Assembly (NCBI RefSeq): GCF_000262545.1 | Contig: NZ_JH660660.1 | Span: forward strand, 1,512,975 to 1,576,974 | DNA from: Prevotella bivia DSM 20514 | GTDB taxonomy: Bacteria; Bacteroidota; Bacteroidia; Bacteroidales; Bacteroidaceae | Direction: 5' to 3' | Length of the DNA: 64,000 bases | Shown: positions 43,127 to 52,191 of the stretch, in pieces | Layout: each line of letters opens with the position of its first letter | Position numbering within the stretch: position 1 is the first letter of the stretch | Position numbers and translations under genes: made by a program | The notes under the pieces: model-generated | What the model was told of the DNA's origin: nothing | Seen by the model: only the letters and a program-made list of their open reading frames with translations | Database searches by the model: none

Positions 43127-44467
43127 ATGAAGATTAAACAGATAACAACGCTACTACTTTTCACTTTTCTTTCTCTCCCATTAGCAGCACAAGTATATTT
43201 AGATAGTGCAGAAGTAGCACGCTTTCTACCCTACAAGAATAAGGTCGTAACTACCACCCAAAACGCATTAGAACAAGACTCAATATCAAGTGATGACGAA
43301 ACTGATGACGAAGTAGATAGTACCCTCACTGCTTTTGACTACGATACCCACCTTTCATGGAAAGAAAATATTACCCAACGACTCAACAATATCTTTCAAA
43401 GTCCACTGCTACAAACAGTTCAAGCTGGCGTGATGATATGGGATTTAACTGATGACACCTTGCTATTCCAACATAATGAGCAGCTCCATCTACGTCCTGC
43501 TTCTACCATGAAATGTGTTACAGCCATTGCTGCACTCGACAAACTCGGCTCTTCCTACACCTATAAGACGAGCCTTTACTATACAGGAAACTTAGTGGAT
43601 AGCACACAAACCTTGGAAGGCGACCTCTATATTGTGGGAGGTATGGATCCAATGTTTAGAGCAACGGAGATGAACCAACTAGTTGCTGCTATCAAAAACT
43701 TAGGTATCAACCACATCACAGGCACACTATATGCCGACCTCTCGTTTAAAGATAGCAAGCAGTTTGGAAGAGGATGGTGCTGGGATGATAAAAATCCTAC
43801 CCTCACCCCACTGCTTTATAACAAAAAAGATATTTTCATCGAACAGTTTAATCAAAAGCTAAGGCAAAACGGAATTACCATAGATAGCGGTTACGGTACA
43901 CGCCAATACCCGTCAAATGCACAAAATATCATTACTACTACCCATTCTATTGGAGACGTAATGCACCACATGATGAAAGCTAGCGACAATCTGTATGCAG
44001 AGTCTATGTTCTATCAATTGGCATCTAATGGCGGAATAAACAAGCACGCCTCTGCAAACAATGCGCGTATCTACATACAACAACTTATCCGAAAATTAGG
44101 ATTAAACCCTTCCAACTATAAGATAGCAGATGGCAGTGGACTATCGCTTTACAACTATCTCACAGCCGAACTTGAAGTGAAACTCCTCCGTTATGCCTAT
44201 CAAAATCCTGATATATACAACACCCTTCTGCCCACTCTTCCTATTGCAGGTGTTGATGGAACGCTTCGCAAACGTATGCGAAACACACCAGCAGCACGCA
44301 ACGTAAAGGCAAAAACAGGTACAGTAGTAGGAGTTACCTCTCTAGCTGGCTACTTAACAGCGGCTAATGGGCATCTCATTTGTTTTTCAATTATAAATAA
44401 TGGAGGACTCGCAAGCGGTGCTATGCGCAACTTTCAGAATAAGATTTGTATAGCACTCTGTCAATAG
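43127..44467 (+). CDS. dacB: D-alanyl-D-alanine carboxypeptidase/endopeptidase (PBP4, DacB)
   Basis: 446 residues: signal peptide ending LSLPLAAQ, an acidic linker (about 45-65, DSISSDDETDDEVD), then an S13 penicillin-binding domain with SxxK in PASTMKCVTAI, SxN in KASDNLYAE and KTG in VKAKTGTVVG. It trims or cleaves peptidoglycan cross-links in the periplasm. It lies 2 bp behind the PH-domain gene and converges with the DUF4435 gene, whose stop is 10 bp away. Confidence 0.93.
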   Translation: MKIKQITTLLLFTFLSLPLAAQVYLDSAEVARFLPYKNKVVTTTQNALEQDSISSDDETDDEVDSTLTAFDYDTHLSWKENITQRLNNIFQSPLLQTVQAGVMIWDLTDDTLLFQHNEQLHLRPASTMKCVTAIAALDKLGSSYTYKTSLYYTGNLVDSTQTLEGDLYIVGGMDPMFRATEMNQLVAAIKNLGINHITGTLYADLSFKDSKQFGRGWCWDDKNPTLTPLLYNKKDIFIEQFNQKLRQNGITIDSGYGTRQYPSNAQNIITTTHSIGDVMHHMMKASDNLYAESMFYQLASNGGINKHASANNARIYIQQLIRKLGLNPSNYKIADGSGLSLYNYLTAELEVKLLRYAYQNPDIYNTLLPTLPIAGVDGTLRKRMRNTPAARNVKAKTGTVVGVTSLAGYLTAANGHLICFSIINNGGLASGAMRNFQNKICIALCQ

Positions 44468-44477
44468 CGAAGTATCG

Positions 44478-45479
44478 TTAATCCACTCGCAATAACAGCT
44501 TTTCAACATCACTATTCAAGCGTAGGTAAGGTTTCGCTAACAAATAACCTACATTACGGCGCAACATCGGAATAACATCCTCTACACTATGACTATAACT
44601 AGAAAGCTCATTTCTACGTTGCGTATCATGTATAGCCGTTTGATTTATCTCGCGTTCCCGCTCTCTTATGAGCTGATCACACAATCGCTTCATAATAGGC
44701 ACTACCACCTTATCAAACAAGTGATGCCCTTGTATATATAAATAGGTATCTACTGGCTCAACACCAAGCTTTATCAAATCGTGTTTCGTGTTCAGATAGC
44801 TTTCTTTTGCATTAGGATGATTCCTTTGTAAGAAAGCTATTTTTTGTTGTACCTTATGCCGTAACTTTTCCAAGCTATTATTAGGGTATGCTATAGAAAA
44901 ATTGCTTAACTCAATCGTTGTATTAAACTCTGTAAGCGAAAATTGCTTAAACCTATCTGTGCGATAAGCCCACACACTCCAAACAAACAAAGGAAATATA
45001 ATCTGGCTATAAGTATGTAGGAACGCAGGGAAATCGAATACTTGATGATCATTTAAAGTTACAGCCACACATACATCGTGTAAACTTTCGGCATAACACT
45101 GTAAGTTCTCAATGGCATAAGCATAGGTATGTAAGACATAAGGGTTATAACATACAACCTCTGAAACTCCCGTTGCCCCCTGTAAAAGATAGTCATAATC
45201 GGCATCTACACAAGCTATCATACTCTCACCTGCACACCTAGAAATAATATTCATAAGCACCGATTTCTTACCTCTTTCTAGTGTTTTCTCTCTCGATGGC
45301 AACATTACCTCAAAGTAACGCTTATCATCTTCATATTTACTAAGCACCATACGCCAAAAGAAGATGTCGTCATACGATTCCACATACACCACTATTCGCT
45401 TCCGACACTTCTGCCCATTTAGCTTATTAGCAGCATGAATATATGCCGATGAAATCTGTTCATTTAATCTTTTCCCCAT
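44478..45479 (-). CDS. DUF4435 (TOPRIM-like) protein, partner of an ABC-type ATPase
   Basis: 333 residues. The N-terminal part shows TOPRIM-like acidic motifs: Glu34 in VVYVESYDDIFFW and Asp92-x-Asp94 in MIACVDADYDYLL. DUF4435 is the family of AriB, the effector nuclease of the PARIS anti-phage system, and is related to OLD nucleases. It lies 12 bp behind the ATPase gene in a two-gene operon, the same pairing as AriA-AriB. The C-terminal 180 residues are helical with no known motif. A defence role is inference; the setting is ordinary core DNA. Confidence 0.75.
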   Translation of the reverse strand: MGKRLNEQISSAYIHAANKLNGQKCRKRIVVYVESYDDIFFWRMVLSKYEDDKRYFEVMLPSREKTLERGKKSVLMNIISRCAGESMIACVDADYDYLLQGATGVSEVVCYNPYVLHTYAYAIENLQCYAESLHDVCVAVTLNDHQVFDFPAFLHTYSQIIFPLFVWSVWAYRTDRFKQFSLTEFNTTIELSNFSIAYPNNSLEKLRHKVQQKIAFLQRNHPNAKESYLNTKHDLIKLGVEPVDTYLYIQGHHLFDKVVVPIMKRLCDQLIREREREINQTAIHDTQRRNELSSYSHSVEDVIPMLRRNVGYLLAKPYLRLNSDVEKLLLRVD

Positions 45480-45491
45480 ACCATCGCTTCA

Positions 45492-46313
45492 TTATTCAGA
45501 CTGAATAATATCACTCACTTCTGTTACCTTGTCGAGCCATCCATTCATAATAACAGCAGGACTATGCGTTGTCAAAATAATCTGTACGCTTGGATTTAGC
45601 TCTAAGATCATATCTACCAAGCGCTTCTGCCAATCAATATGCAAACTCACTTCTGGCTCATCCATAAAGAGCACGTAGGGAAGGTTATCCTCTATTAGCA
45701 CCGTTAGTAAGATTACAAGAATTTGCTTTTCGCCACTCGAAAGCTGATAGGGAAACAACGTTTCATTTAACAATAGAAATCTAATTTCGTTTTCCGATCG
45801 GATAATCTTTTTCCCTGTCGCTGCAAAAAGGTCATCTATCAAATCTTGAAACCGCTTTTTAGGCAGAGATACCTCTTGTGCTTTCTGAGCAGCATCAGCA
45901 TCGCCCGATTGTAGGATAGAAATAATTCTGTTTCCTACATTCACTTGATAGTCTAAATACTTACGCTGCAACTGAAACAATTGCCAATCTAGCTCTGTAG
46001 TGAGGTTAGCATCCATCTTTGCCACACTCTCAAAGTTGAGCAAAGGGCGATCGAACGACCTAATAATATCATAGCGAATAGTAGTGGCATCGCTAGGATC
46101 TACTTTTAGTTTCACTCCGGGAGGCATCTGCTCCATTAAGTTCTCACTATGCATAAGCCCTCGTACCACCTTATTAAGAATAGTGCTTTTGCCCACACCA
46201 TTCACACCGCTAAGCACATTTACCTTACGATGCAACTTCCACTTGATATGGTGGGTACCACTCCAAAGTTGGTCTATCTCTATTTCCTTAATATAGTTGG
46301 CGTATGTCTGCAT
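45492..46313 (-). CDS. ABC-type AAA ATPase, partner of DUF4435
   Basis: 273 residues: Walker A GVNGVGKST (36-44), signature LSSGEKQ (191-197), Walker B VLFMDEP (214-220), switch His250 in LTTHSPA. This is the SMC/Rad50/OLD-like class (AAA15/AAA21). Only about 60 residues of helix lie between Walker A strand and signature, so it lacks the long coiled coil of AriA or Rad50. It is first in a two-gene operon with the DUF4435 gene. A promoter TTG-N20-TATATTTG is 25-55 bp upstream. Confidence 0.85.
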   Translation of the reverse strand: MQTYANYIKEIEIDQLWSGTHHIKWKLHRKVNVLSGVNGVGKSTILNKVVRGLMHSENLMEQMPPGVKLKVDPSDATTIRYDIIRSFDRPLLNFESVAKMDANLTTELDWQLFQLQRKYLDYQVNVGNRIISILQSGDADAAQKAQEVSLPKKRFQDLIDDLFAATGKKIIRSENEIRFLLLNETLFPYQLSSGEKQILVILLTVLIEDNLPYVLFMDEPEVSLHIDWQKRLVDMILELNPSVQIILTTHSPAVIMNGWLDKVTEVSDIIQSE

Positions 46314-46338
46314 AATTCTTCTCCTTTTAGGTTTGAAG

Positions 46339-46370
46339 CAAATATAAGGAAAAGTTTACAACTCTGCAAG
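46339..46370 (-). promoter_or_regulatory. Promoter of the ATPase-DUF4435 operon
   Basis: TATATTTG at 46346-46339 with CTTG at 46370-46367, spacer 20 bp, on the minus strand. Confidence 0.6.
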
Positions 46371-46444
46371 TTTTTTTTAATATACCACAAATAGGGTAGC
46401 CAATATCCCACACATTGAGTATTTCATATCTCACGAAAACGTCT

Positions 46445-46452
46445 TACCTTTG
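46445..46452 (+). promoter_or_regulatory. -7 box TACCTTTG for cysK
   Basis: TACCTTTG lies about 120 bp before the cysK ATG. The long leader (46460-46572) may carry regulation, but no known riboswitch fold was recognised. Confidence 0.5.
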
Positions 46453-46572
46453 CATTGTGATAAGATGGTAAAACATAAAACCATGGCAACTCATCACCTT
46501 ACTTATAAAAATAAAAAGAATAATATACTCTGCTTTTCAGGATAACAGAGCTAAAAAGAAAGGAAACAAATT

Positions 46573-47520
46573 ATGGCAAAAATTGCACAGCAACTCACAG
46601 ATCTTATTGGTAACACTCCACTCCTAGCGCTAGCTAAATTCTCGGCGACCGGTGGATCGGACACTCCTATTATCGCAAAGATAGAATATTTCAATCCCGG
46701 TGGTAGTGTAAAGGATCGTATTGCCTTTGCAATGATTTCGGCAGCAGAAAAGAAAGGACTATTAAAGCCTGGCGCAACAATCATTGAGCCTACAAGTGGT
46801 AACACGGGAGTAGGACTTGCACTTGTATCGGCTGTGAAAGGTTATAAACTCATTCTTACTATGCCAGAAACGATGAGTATTGAGCGTCGCAATCTTGTTA
46901 AGGCGTATGGAGCTACCGTGAAGCTCACTCCCGGCAAAGACGGTATGAAAGGAGCTATCAAGGCAGCAGAGGAGCTACGCGAGTCGATCGCTGGTAGCGT
47001 TATCTTACAGCAGTTTGAGAATATGGCTAACCCCGAAATTCACTATCACACAACAGGTCCAGAAGTGTGGAACGACACAGAAGGCAAAATTGATATCTTT
47101 GTAGCTGGTGTTGGCACTGGAGGCACCATAAGTGGCACAGCAAAATACCTCAAAGAGCAAAATCCTAACATTAAAGTGATAGCTGTAGAGCCAACCGAAT
47201 CGGCAGTATTGAGTGGTGGTCAGAGTGGTTCTCACAAAATTCAAGGCATTGGAGCAGGATTTATTCCGAGTACGTATAATGGCAGTCTTGTCGACGAAAT
47301 ATTCCAAGTAGAGAACGATCAAGCCATTCTAGCTAGTCGTCATCTTGCACAGCAAGAAGGACTCCTAGTAGGTATCTCATCGGGAGCAGCAGCTTTTGCA
47401 GCTCGCGAAATTGCTAAACGACCAGAAAATAAGGGTAAAACTATCGTTACGCTTCTACCAGATACTGGCGAACGTTACCTCTCTACTGCCCTTTACGCCT
47501 TTGAAGAATATCCGCTTTAA
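46573..47520 (+). CDS. cysK: Cysteine synthase A (O-acetylserine sulfhydrylase)
   Basis: 315 residues, PLP-dependent. The PLP lysine lies in [12 protein letters not shown]; the substrate loop is [12 protein letters not shown]; the phosphate-binding loop is [14 protein letters not shown]. It makes L-cysteine from O-acetylserine and sulfide in the cytoplasm. Length and motifs match CysK and not the cystathionine beta-synthase branch. It is monocistronic with a promoter at 46445 and a strong GC-rich terminator. Confidence 0.96.
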   Translation: MAKIAQQLTDLIGNTPLLALAKFSATGGSDTPIIAKIEYFNPGGSVKDRIAFAMISAAEKKGLLKPGATIIEPTSGNTGVGLALVSAVKGYKLILTMPETMSIERRNLVKAYGATVKLTPGKDGMKGAIKAAEELRESIAGSVILQQFENMANPEIHYHTTGPEVWNDTEGKIDIFVAGVGTGGTISGTAKYLKEQNPNIKVIAVEPTESAVLSGGQSGSHKIQGIGAGFIPSTYNGSLVDEIFQVENDQAILASRHLAQQEGLLVGISSGAAAFAAREIAKRPENKGKTIVTLLPDTGERYLSTALYAFEEYPL

Positions 47521-47572
47521 ATGCCTAGCCATAGGTACTAGGTGATAAAACACAAAACTACAAATATTTTCC

Positions 47573-47608
47573 AGGGGGTGTGTCAAAATTGATACCCCCT
47601 CTTTTTTT
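47573..47608 (+). terminator. cysK terminator
   Basis: AGGGGGT (47573-47579) pairs with ACCCCCT (47594-47600); TTTTTTT follows after one C. Confidence 0.85.
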
Positions 47609-47641
47609 AAAAACACGTTTTGGATCTAACAACCCATTTGG

Positions 47642-47730
47642 CTAAAAATAAAAGAAACCCCCTCAACAATACTTGTAGAAACATGCATTGAAGAGGGGGA
47701 AGGAGGGGGTGTGTAAACACAACACACCCA
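47642..47730 (-). terminator. Terminators of the broken lipoprotein gene
   Basis: Two hairpins on the minus strand: GGGTGTGT/ACACACCC (47708-47730) and CCCCCTC/GAGGGGG (47656-47698) with a T-rich tail (47655-47642). Confidence 0.7.
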
Positions 47731-47748
47731 TATATTTAACCACTAAAC

Positions 47749-48534
47749 TTATTTCGATACCATAACGGCTATGTACCCCTTAGCACCGACCTTGTCCGTC
47801 ACATTCACATCCGTTCTTCCTTCTTTCAAGACCTTTATTGTTATCGTTGCATCCTTAACAGACATCTCAACAACATTTTTATCTACGACCTCTGCCTTAT
47901 AAGGGAAGCGTCCCGACTGAATGCTCACACGCTCGCTTTTGCCAACCAACAATGTCAGGTTAGCCTTGCTTACCGTGATGGGTTAATGATTGCTCGTCGT
48001 AACCTTCACCGTTCCTTTTTTCATATTCTTGTCGGTTACCACAATCTCTGTCGTACCCTCTTGTACGGCGATAACAACGATAAAGTTGTCTTTTTCATGC
48101 ACCGTTACACTGGCAATCCCTTTATTAGTAACCTCTACTTTGTATGGTGCCGTTCCGTTCTTGATGTATACGTTCTTTGACAGAAATGGCTTCAACGTGA
48201 ACGAAGTAGGGTCGAGCGTAAGTTGCTTCTTCTTCTCTTCCTCTTCTTTCTTTCGTCTTGCTTCTGCTTCCTCCTGCTTCTTCTTTTCTTCTTCTTGCTT
48301 CTTCTTCTCTTCTTCCTGCTTCTTCTTCTCTTCTTCCTGCTTCTTCTTTTCTTCTTCTTGCTTCTTCTTCTCCTCTTGCTTCTTCTTCTCTTCTTCTTGC
48401 TTCTTCTTCTCCTCTTGTTTCTTCATCTCCTTAGGATCCTTTTGATCATAATCCACCTTGTCGCAAGAATAAAAGGTTACGACACACGCACATAATAAAA
48501 GGATTAGCCACTTTGATAAGTTTTTTGTTTTCAT
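47749..48534 (-). pseudogene. Lys/Glu-rich lipoprotein with two Ig-like domains, split by an in-frame TAA
   Basis: Lipoprotein signal MKTKNLSKWLILLLCACVV, with the likely lipid-bearing Cys in FYSCDK, then about 70 residues of tandem KKQEEE repeats, then a bacterial Ig-like (BIG2-type) domain ending VKVTTSNH. A TAA at 47985-47983 stops the frame, yet the same frame continues without shift as PITVSKANLTLLVGKSERVS, a second copy of the domain, to 47749. Domain 2 is open over 78 codons, so the stop looks recent, or is read through. The first part alone (183 residues) may still be made. The charged repeat probably spans the periplasm or cell surface. Function is not known. Confidence 0.75.
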
Positions 48535-48929
48535 TGTTATTTAATTTTAATAAGTATTATTACATGTTTTTCATTCACTAAAAGAAAAACGGCTGCAAAG
48601 GTAATCATTTTATGCAAATTACGACTGCTTCTCATAACACGACAAGATTTTTTATGTTTTTTTTTGCACTGACAATTGGCAAGCTGATAACTATGGGCAA
48701 AAGTACACATTTTATCGGGCAGCAATAAATACGAATAGTTTTTTTATCTTGAGCCAAGGCTATCTGACTCAAAAAAAAGAAGAGTAAGAAATAGGATTTT
48801 ACGCATATTGAATAGAAAAAAAGGAGTATAGCTAATTGACTAACTACACTCCTTATCATATTTTTATGAAGAGCTAGGTGAAAAGGAATACATTTGTAGT
48901 ATTAATCCTAGTTCCAACTCTCCAGTGAT
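48535..48929. promoter_or_regulatory. Spacer: lipoprotein promoter and asnS terminator
   Basis: TACCTTTG at 48603-48596 (minus) lies 62 bp before the lipoprotein start. The hairpin with arms AAGGAGT (48821-48827) and ACTCCTT (48848-48854), followed by a minus-strand T run (48820-48815), ends asnS. No gene was seen between. Confidence 0.7.
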
Positions 48930-50321
48930 TTAAAATTCGGCATTCTTTGGTGTACGTGCAAATGGGATCACGTCGCGAATGTTTTGCATACCTGTTACAA
49001 AGAGGATTAAACGCTCGAAGCCAAGACCGAACCCGCCATGAGGACATGAACCGTACTTACGAGTGTCAAGATACCAGTCGTATTGCTCTACCTTCATACC
49101 ACGCTTTTCTATTTCTGCTACAAGCTTATCGTAGTTTTCTTCACGCACAGAGCCACCGATAATTTCGCCAATGCGAGGGAAAAGCACGTCGGTACCTTGC
49201 ATTGTCTTGCCATCTTCGTTCTTCTTCATATAGAACGACTTGATTTCAGCAGGGTAATCGTTCATGATAACAGGGCGCTTGAAGTGTTCCTCTACAAGGT
49301 AACGCTCATGCTCGCTGCTAAGATCCATACCCCATTCTGTTACAGGGAATTCAAACTTAACGCCTTTTTCTTGAGCTTCCTTCAAGATATTAAAGCCTTC
49401 TGTATAAGATAATCGCACAAAGTCTTGTTTCAAAACACCCTCAAGACGCTCTAGCAAGGTCTTGTCAATCATCTGATTGAGGAACTCAAGATCATCTTTA
49501 CAATTGTCTAATGCCCACTGAACACAGTACTTAATGAAGTCTTCTTCAAGATCCATCAAATCCTCCTTATCAATGAATGCCACTTCTGGTTCTACCATCC
49601 AAAACTCTGCCAAGTGGCGAGGAGTATTCGAATTTTCAGCGCGAAAGGTTGGACCGAAGGTATAGATAGCTCCTAAAGCAGTAGCACCTAGCTCGCCTTC
49701 AAGCTGACCAGACACAGTCAGGTGGGTGCGTTTGCCAAAGAAATCCTGCTCATACTCCACCTTGCCGCTCTTTGCTACACGCTCAAGATCTAAGGTTGTA
49801 ACCTGAAACATATTACCAGCTCCCTCTGCATCACTACCTGTAATGAGCGGAGTGTGGAAATAATAGAAACCGTGTTCGTGGAAATAGCGGTGGATAGCAA
49901 TAGCCATATTATGGCGAATGCGGAATACTGCGCCAAACGTATTTGTACGTAAACGCATGTGTCCGTACTTACGCATATACTCAAAGCTTTGACCTTTCTT
50001 CTGCATTGGGTAGTCGCTAGGACAGAGACCATAAATTACAATATCTTTGCCTTGGATCTCTGATGTTTGACCTTTACCTTGACTTTCTACTAAAAGACCA
50101 GTAACCCCGATACAAGCACCAGTGGTGATGCTCTTCAATGTTTCTTCATCTATAGATGAGGGATCGACTACTACCTGAATATTCTTTATTGTAGAACCAT
50201 CGTTCAACGCAATAAAATCGACTGCTTTACTGCTGCGGTGAGAGCGAACCCATCCTTTTACGATGATCTCTTTTCCAAAATCGGTGCTAGATAAAGCATC
50301 GACAACTTTAGTTCTTTTCAT
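48930..50321 (-). CDS. asnS: Asparaginyl-tRNA synthetase
   Basis: 463 residues, class IIb. N-terminal OB-fold anticodon-binding domain (about 15-110, [12 protein letters not shown]), then a catalytic domain with motif 2 [21 protein letters not shown], shortened here as [16 protein letters not shown], and motif 3 [12 protein letters not shown]. The Asn-type signature is favoured over AspRS by length and by the [10 protein letters not shown] context. It charges tRNA-Asn. It lies behind the pseudouridine synthase gene by about 100 bp, with two hairpins between. Confidence 0.95.
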   Translation of the reverse strand: MKRTKVVDALSSTDFGKEIIVKGWVRSHRSSKAVDFIALNDGSTIKNIQVVVDPSSIDEETLKSITTGACIGVTGLLVESQGKGQTSEIQGKDIVIYGLCPSDYPMQKKGQSFEYMRKYGHMRLRTNTFGAVFRIRHNMAIAIHRYFHEHGFYYFHTPLITGSDAEGAGNMFQVTTLDLERVAKSGKVEYEQDFFGKRTHLTVSGQLEGELGATALGAIYTFGPTFRAENSNTPRHLAEFWMVEPEVAFIDKEDLMDLEEDFIKYCVQWALDNCKDDLEFLNQMIDKTLLERLEGVLKQDFVRLSYTEGFNILKEAQEKGVKFEFPVTEWGMDLSSEHERYLVEEHFKRPVIMNDYPAEIKSFYMKKNEDGKTMQGTDVLFPRIGEIIGGSVREENYDKLVAEIEKRGMKVEQYDWYLDTRKYGSCPHGGFGLGFERLILFVTGMQNIRDVIPFARTPKNAEF

Positions 50322-50344
50322 TTAATCGACTATATATTATAATG

Positions 50345-50405
50345 TATAGACAGCTTGTCTGTCTATGTTTATCATACAGGGAGACGATGTTTTCAACGTC
50401 TCCCA
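50345..50405. terminator. Two hairpins between the pseudouridine synthase gene and asnS
   Basis: GGGAGACG/CGTCTCCC (50379-50404) and TAGACAG/CTGTCTA (50347-50365). Neither has a clear T tail on the minus strand, so partial termination or RNA processing are both possible. Confidence 0.5.
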
Positions 50406-50418
50406 TGAACTGATTTCT

Positions 50419-52086
50419 TTATTCGAACGCACCCATACGAAGCATTTCTACTTCCTTTTCGGTGAGGAAACGCCAATCGCCACGACGAACATTCTTCTTT
50501 GTTAAGCCTGCAAACATTACACGATCGAGCTTCACAACACGATAGCCAAGGCTTTCAAAGATACGGCGAACAATGCGGTTCTTACCGCTATGGATCTCGA
50601 TACCTACCTGCGCTTGATCTTCAGGATTAGCATATTCGATAGCATCTGCCTTAATTTCACCATCTTCTAGCTCTATACCATCAGAAATTTTCTGAAGTTC
50701 GTTAGCTGTGATAGGCTTATCTAAGAATACATGATATACCTTCTTCTTCAAGAATTTAGGATGAGTAAGCTTACTAGCTAGGTCGCCATCGTTAGTGAAA
50801 AGCAACACACCAGTAGTGTTACGGTCAAGACGACCTACTGGATAAATACGCTCTGGGCAAGCATCTTTTACAAGATCCATCACCGTTTTGCGTTGTTGTG
50901 GATCATCGCTAGTGGTAACATAGTCCTTTGGCTTATTCAAAAGAACATATACTTTCTTCTCCAAAGAAACTAGTTTGTCTTGGAACTTCACCTCGTCAGT
51001 ACGTAAAATTTTTGTACCTAACTCATTGATAACCTCACCATTAACAGTTACCTGCCCAGCCAAGATAAAGTCATCAGCCTCACGACGAGAACAAACTCCA
51101 GCATTCGCTAAGAACTTATTCAAGCGCAATGGCTCTGTTGGGTCGATGTGTTCCTCTTTATACTCGATACGCTTTTTGAGCGAATATTTTGCATTTGGAT
51201 CATAATCGGCTGAACGTTGGCGATACCCACCCTGATTATAGCCTCCTTGCTGACCATAGCCACCACGATTATTATTGTATCCGCCACGATTGTTGTAACC
51301 ACCTTGACGCTGCTGTCCGTAGCCACCTTGACGCTGCCCATAACCGCCACGATTGTTATTGTAGCCACCCTGACGCTGCTGTCCGTAGCCACCTTGGCGC
51401 TGCCCATAACCTCCCTGACGAGATTGGTAACCGCCTTGGCGTGGCTGATAGCCCCCTTCACGTGGTTGATAACCACCTTCGCGCTGCTGATAGCTATTCT
51501 CTTGTCCTTCCTCAGAGTTTGCATTAGCAGTGTAACGTGAACGGTATCCACCTTGCTGCTGACCATAACCTCCTTCGCTATTGTTATTATAACGTGGGCG
51601 ATAGCCTCCCTGCTGACGGTTCTGATAACCACCACGCTGCTGATAACTGCCACGTGGTTGGTAACCACCTTCACGCCCTTGGTAGCCTTCACGCTGCTGG
51701 AACCCTTCTTGTCCTTCTTCGTTGTTAGCGTTATAGCGAGGGCGATAGCTACCTTGCTGGCGACTTTGATAGCCACCACGCTGCTGATAACCACCACCAT
51801 AATTATTATTTATTCGTGGACGATAGCCACCCTGACGACCTTCACCTTCAGAAGAGCTAGATGCTAAAACTGCACCAAAACCTTCAGGACGGAAACCTCC
51901 TTCGTCCGAGCTAGTGCTAGCACTGGCGCTATAAGCACGCTGAGAGTGAATGCGTGGACGCTGCGTTCTACCTACGCCACCTTGATAACTTCTATGATAA
52001 CTTTCTTGTCCGGTAGTAGAATAGCCCTCTCGGCTAGCCTCCTCGCGCTCTTTATGAGCGTCGTTGCTTTCAAATTCTTCTGCCAT
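50419..52086 (-). CDS. RluB/RsuA-family pseudouridine synthase with long Gly/Tyr/Arg-rich N-terminus
   Basis: 555 residues. Residues about 25-300 are low-complexity repeats of the type GGYxQRQGGY and GGYRPRYNNN; the rest is a normal enzyme: S4 RNA-binding domain (LRLNKFLANAGVCSRREAD, near 315-375) and a catalytic domain with the Asp nucleophile in GRLDRNTTGVLLF. The family modifies U in rRNA (23S 2605 for RluB). Long disordered extensions are known in Bacteroidetes RluB; this one resembles FUS-like, RNA-binding, phase-separating sequences. The tandem DNA repeats may change length between strains. Confidence 0.92.
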   Translation of the reverse strand: MAEEFESNDAHKEREEASREGYSTTGQESYHRSYQGGVGRTQRPRIHSQRAYSASASTSSDEGGFRPEGFGAVLASSSSEGEGRQGGYRPRINNNYGGGYQQRGGYQSRQQGSYRPRYNANNEEGQEGFQQREGYQGREGGYQPRGSYQQRGGYQNRQQGGYRPRYNNNSEGGYGQQQGGYRSRYTANANSEEGQENSYQQREGGYQPREGGYQPRQGGYQSRQGGYGQRQGGYGQQRQGGYNNNRGGYGQRQGGYGQQRQGGYNNRGGYNNNRGGYGQQGGYNQGGYRQRSADYDPNAKYSLKKRIEYKEEHIDPTEPLRLNKFLANAGVCSRREADDFILAGQVTVNGEVINELGTKILRTDEVKFQDKLVSLEKKVYVLLNKPKDYVTTSDDPQQRKTVMDLVKDACPERIYPVGRLDRNTTGVLLFTNDGDLASKLTHPKFLKKKVYHVFLDKPITANELQKISDGIELEDGEIKADAIEYANPEDQAQVGIEIHSGKNRIVRRIFESLGYRVVKLDRVMFAGLTKKNVRRGDWRFLTEKEVEMLRMGAFE

Positions 52087-52191
52087 AGTAATTTAAAATG
52101 TTTTTAATGGCCTCACGGCTCCATTACTTACTGTTTTTGAATTATTTTTTTTATATTATAAAATGTACTTGTTGGGGGAACAAATCCTTGC

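Noticed and set aside
45492..46313. Canonical PARIS AriA
   Set aside because: The ATPase is too short and lacks the coiled-coil insertion, so only a PARIS-like label is used.
48223..48495. Leu/Phe/Ser-rich plus-strand frames opposite the lipoprotein
   Set aside because: Pure shadows of the Lys/Glu/Gln repeat on the minus strand.
51120..51867. Long frames on both strands within the Gly/Tyr/Arg repeat
   Set aside because: Repetitive composition keeps other frames open; the pseudouridine synthase frame is continuous and explains the DNA.
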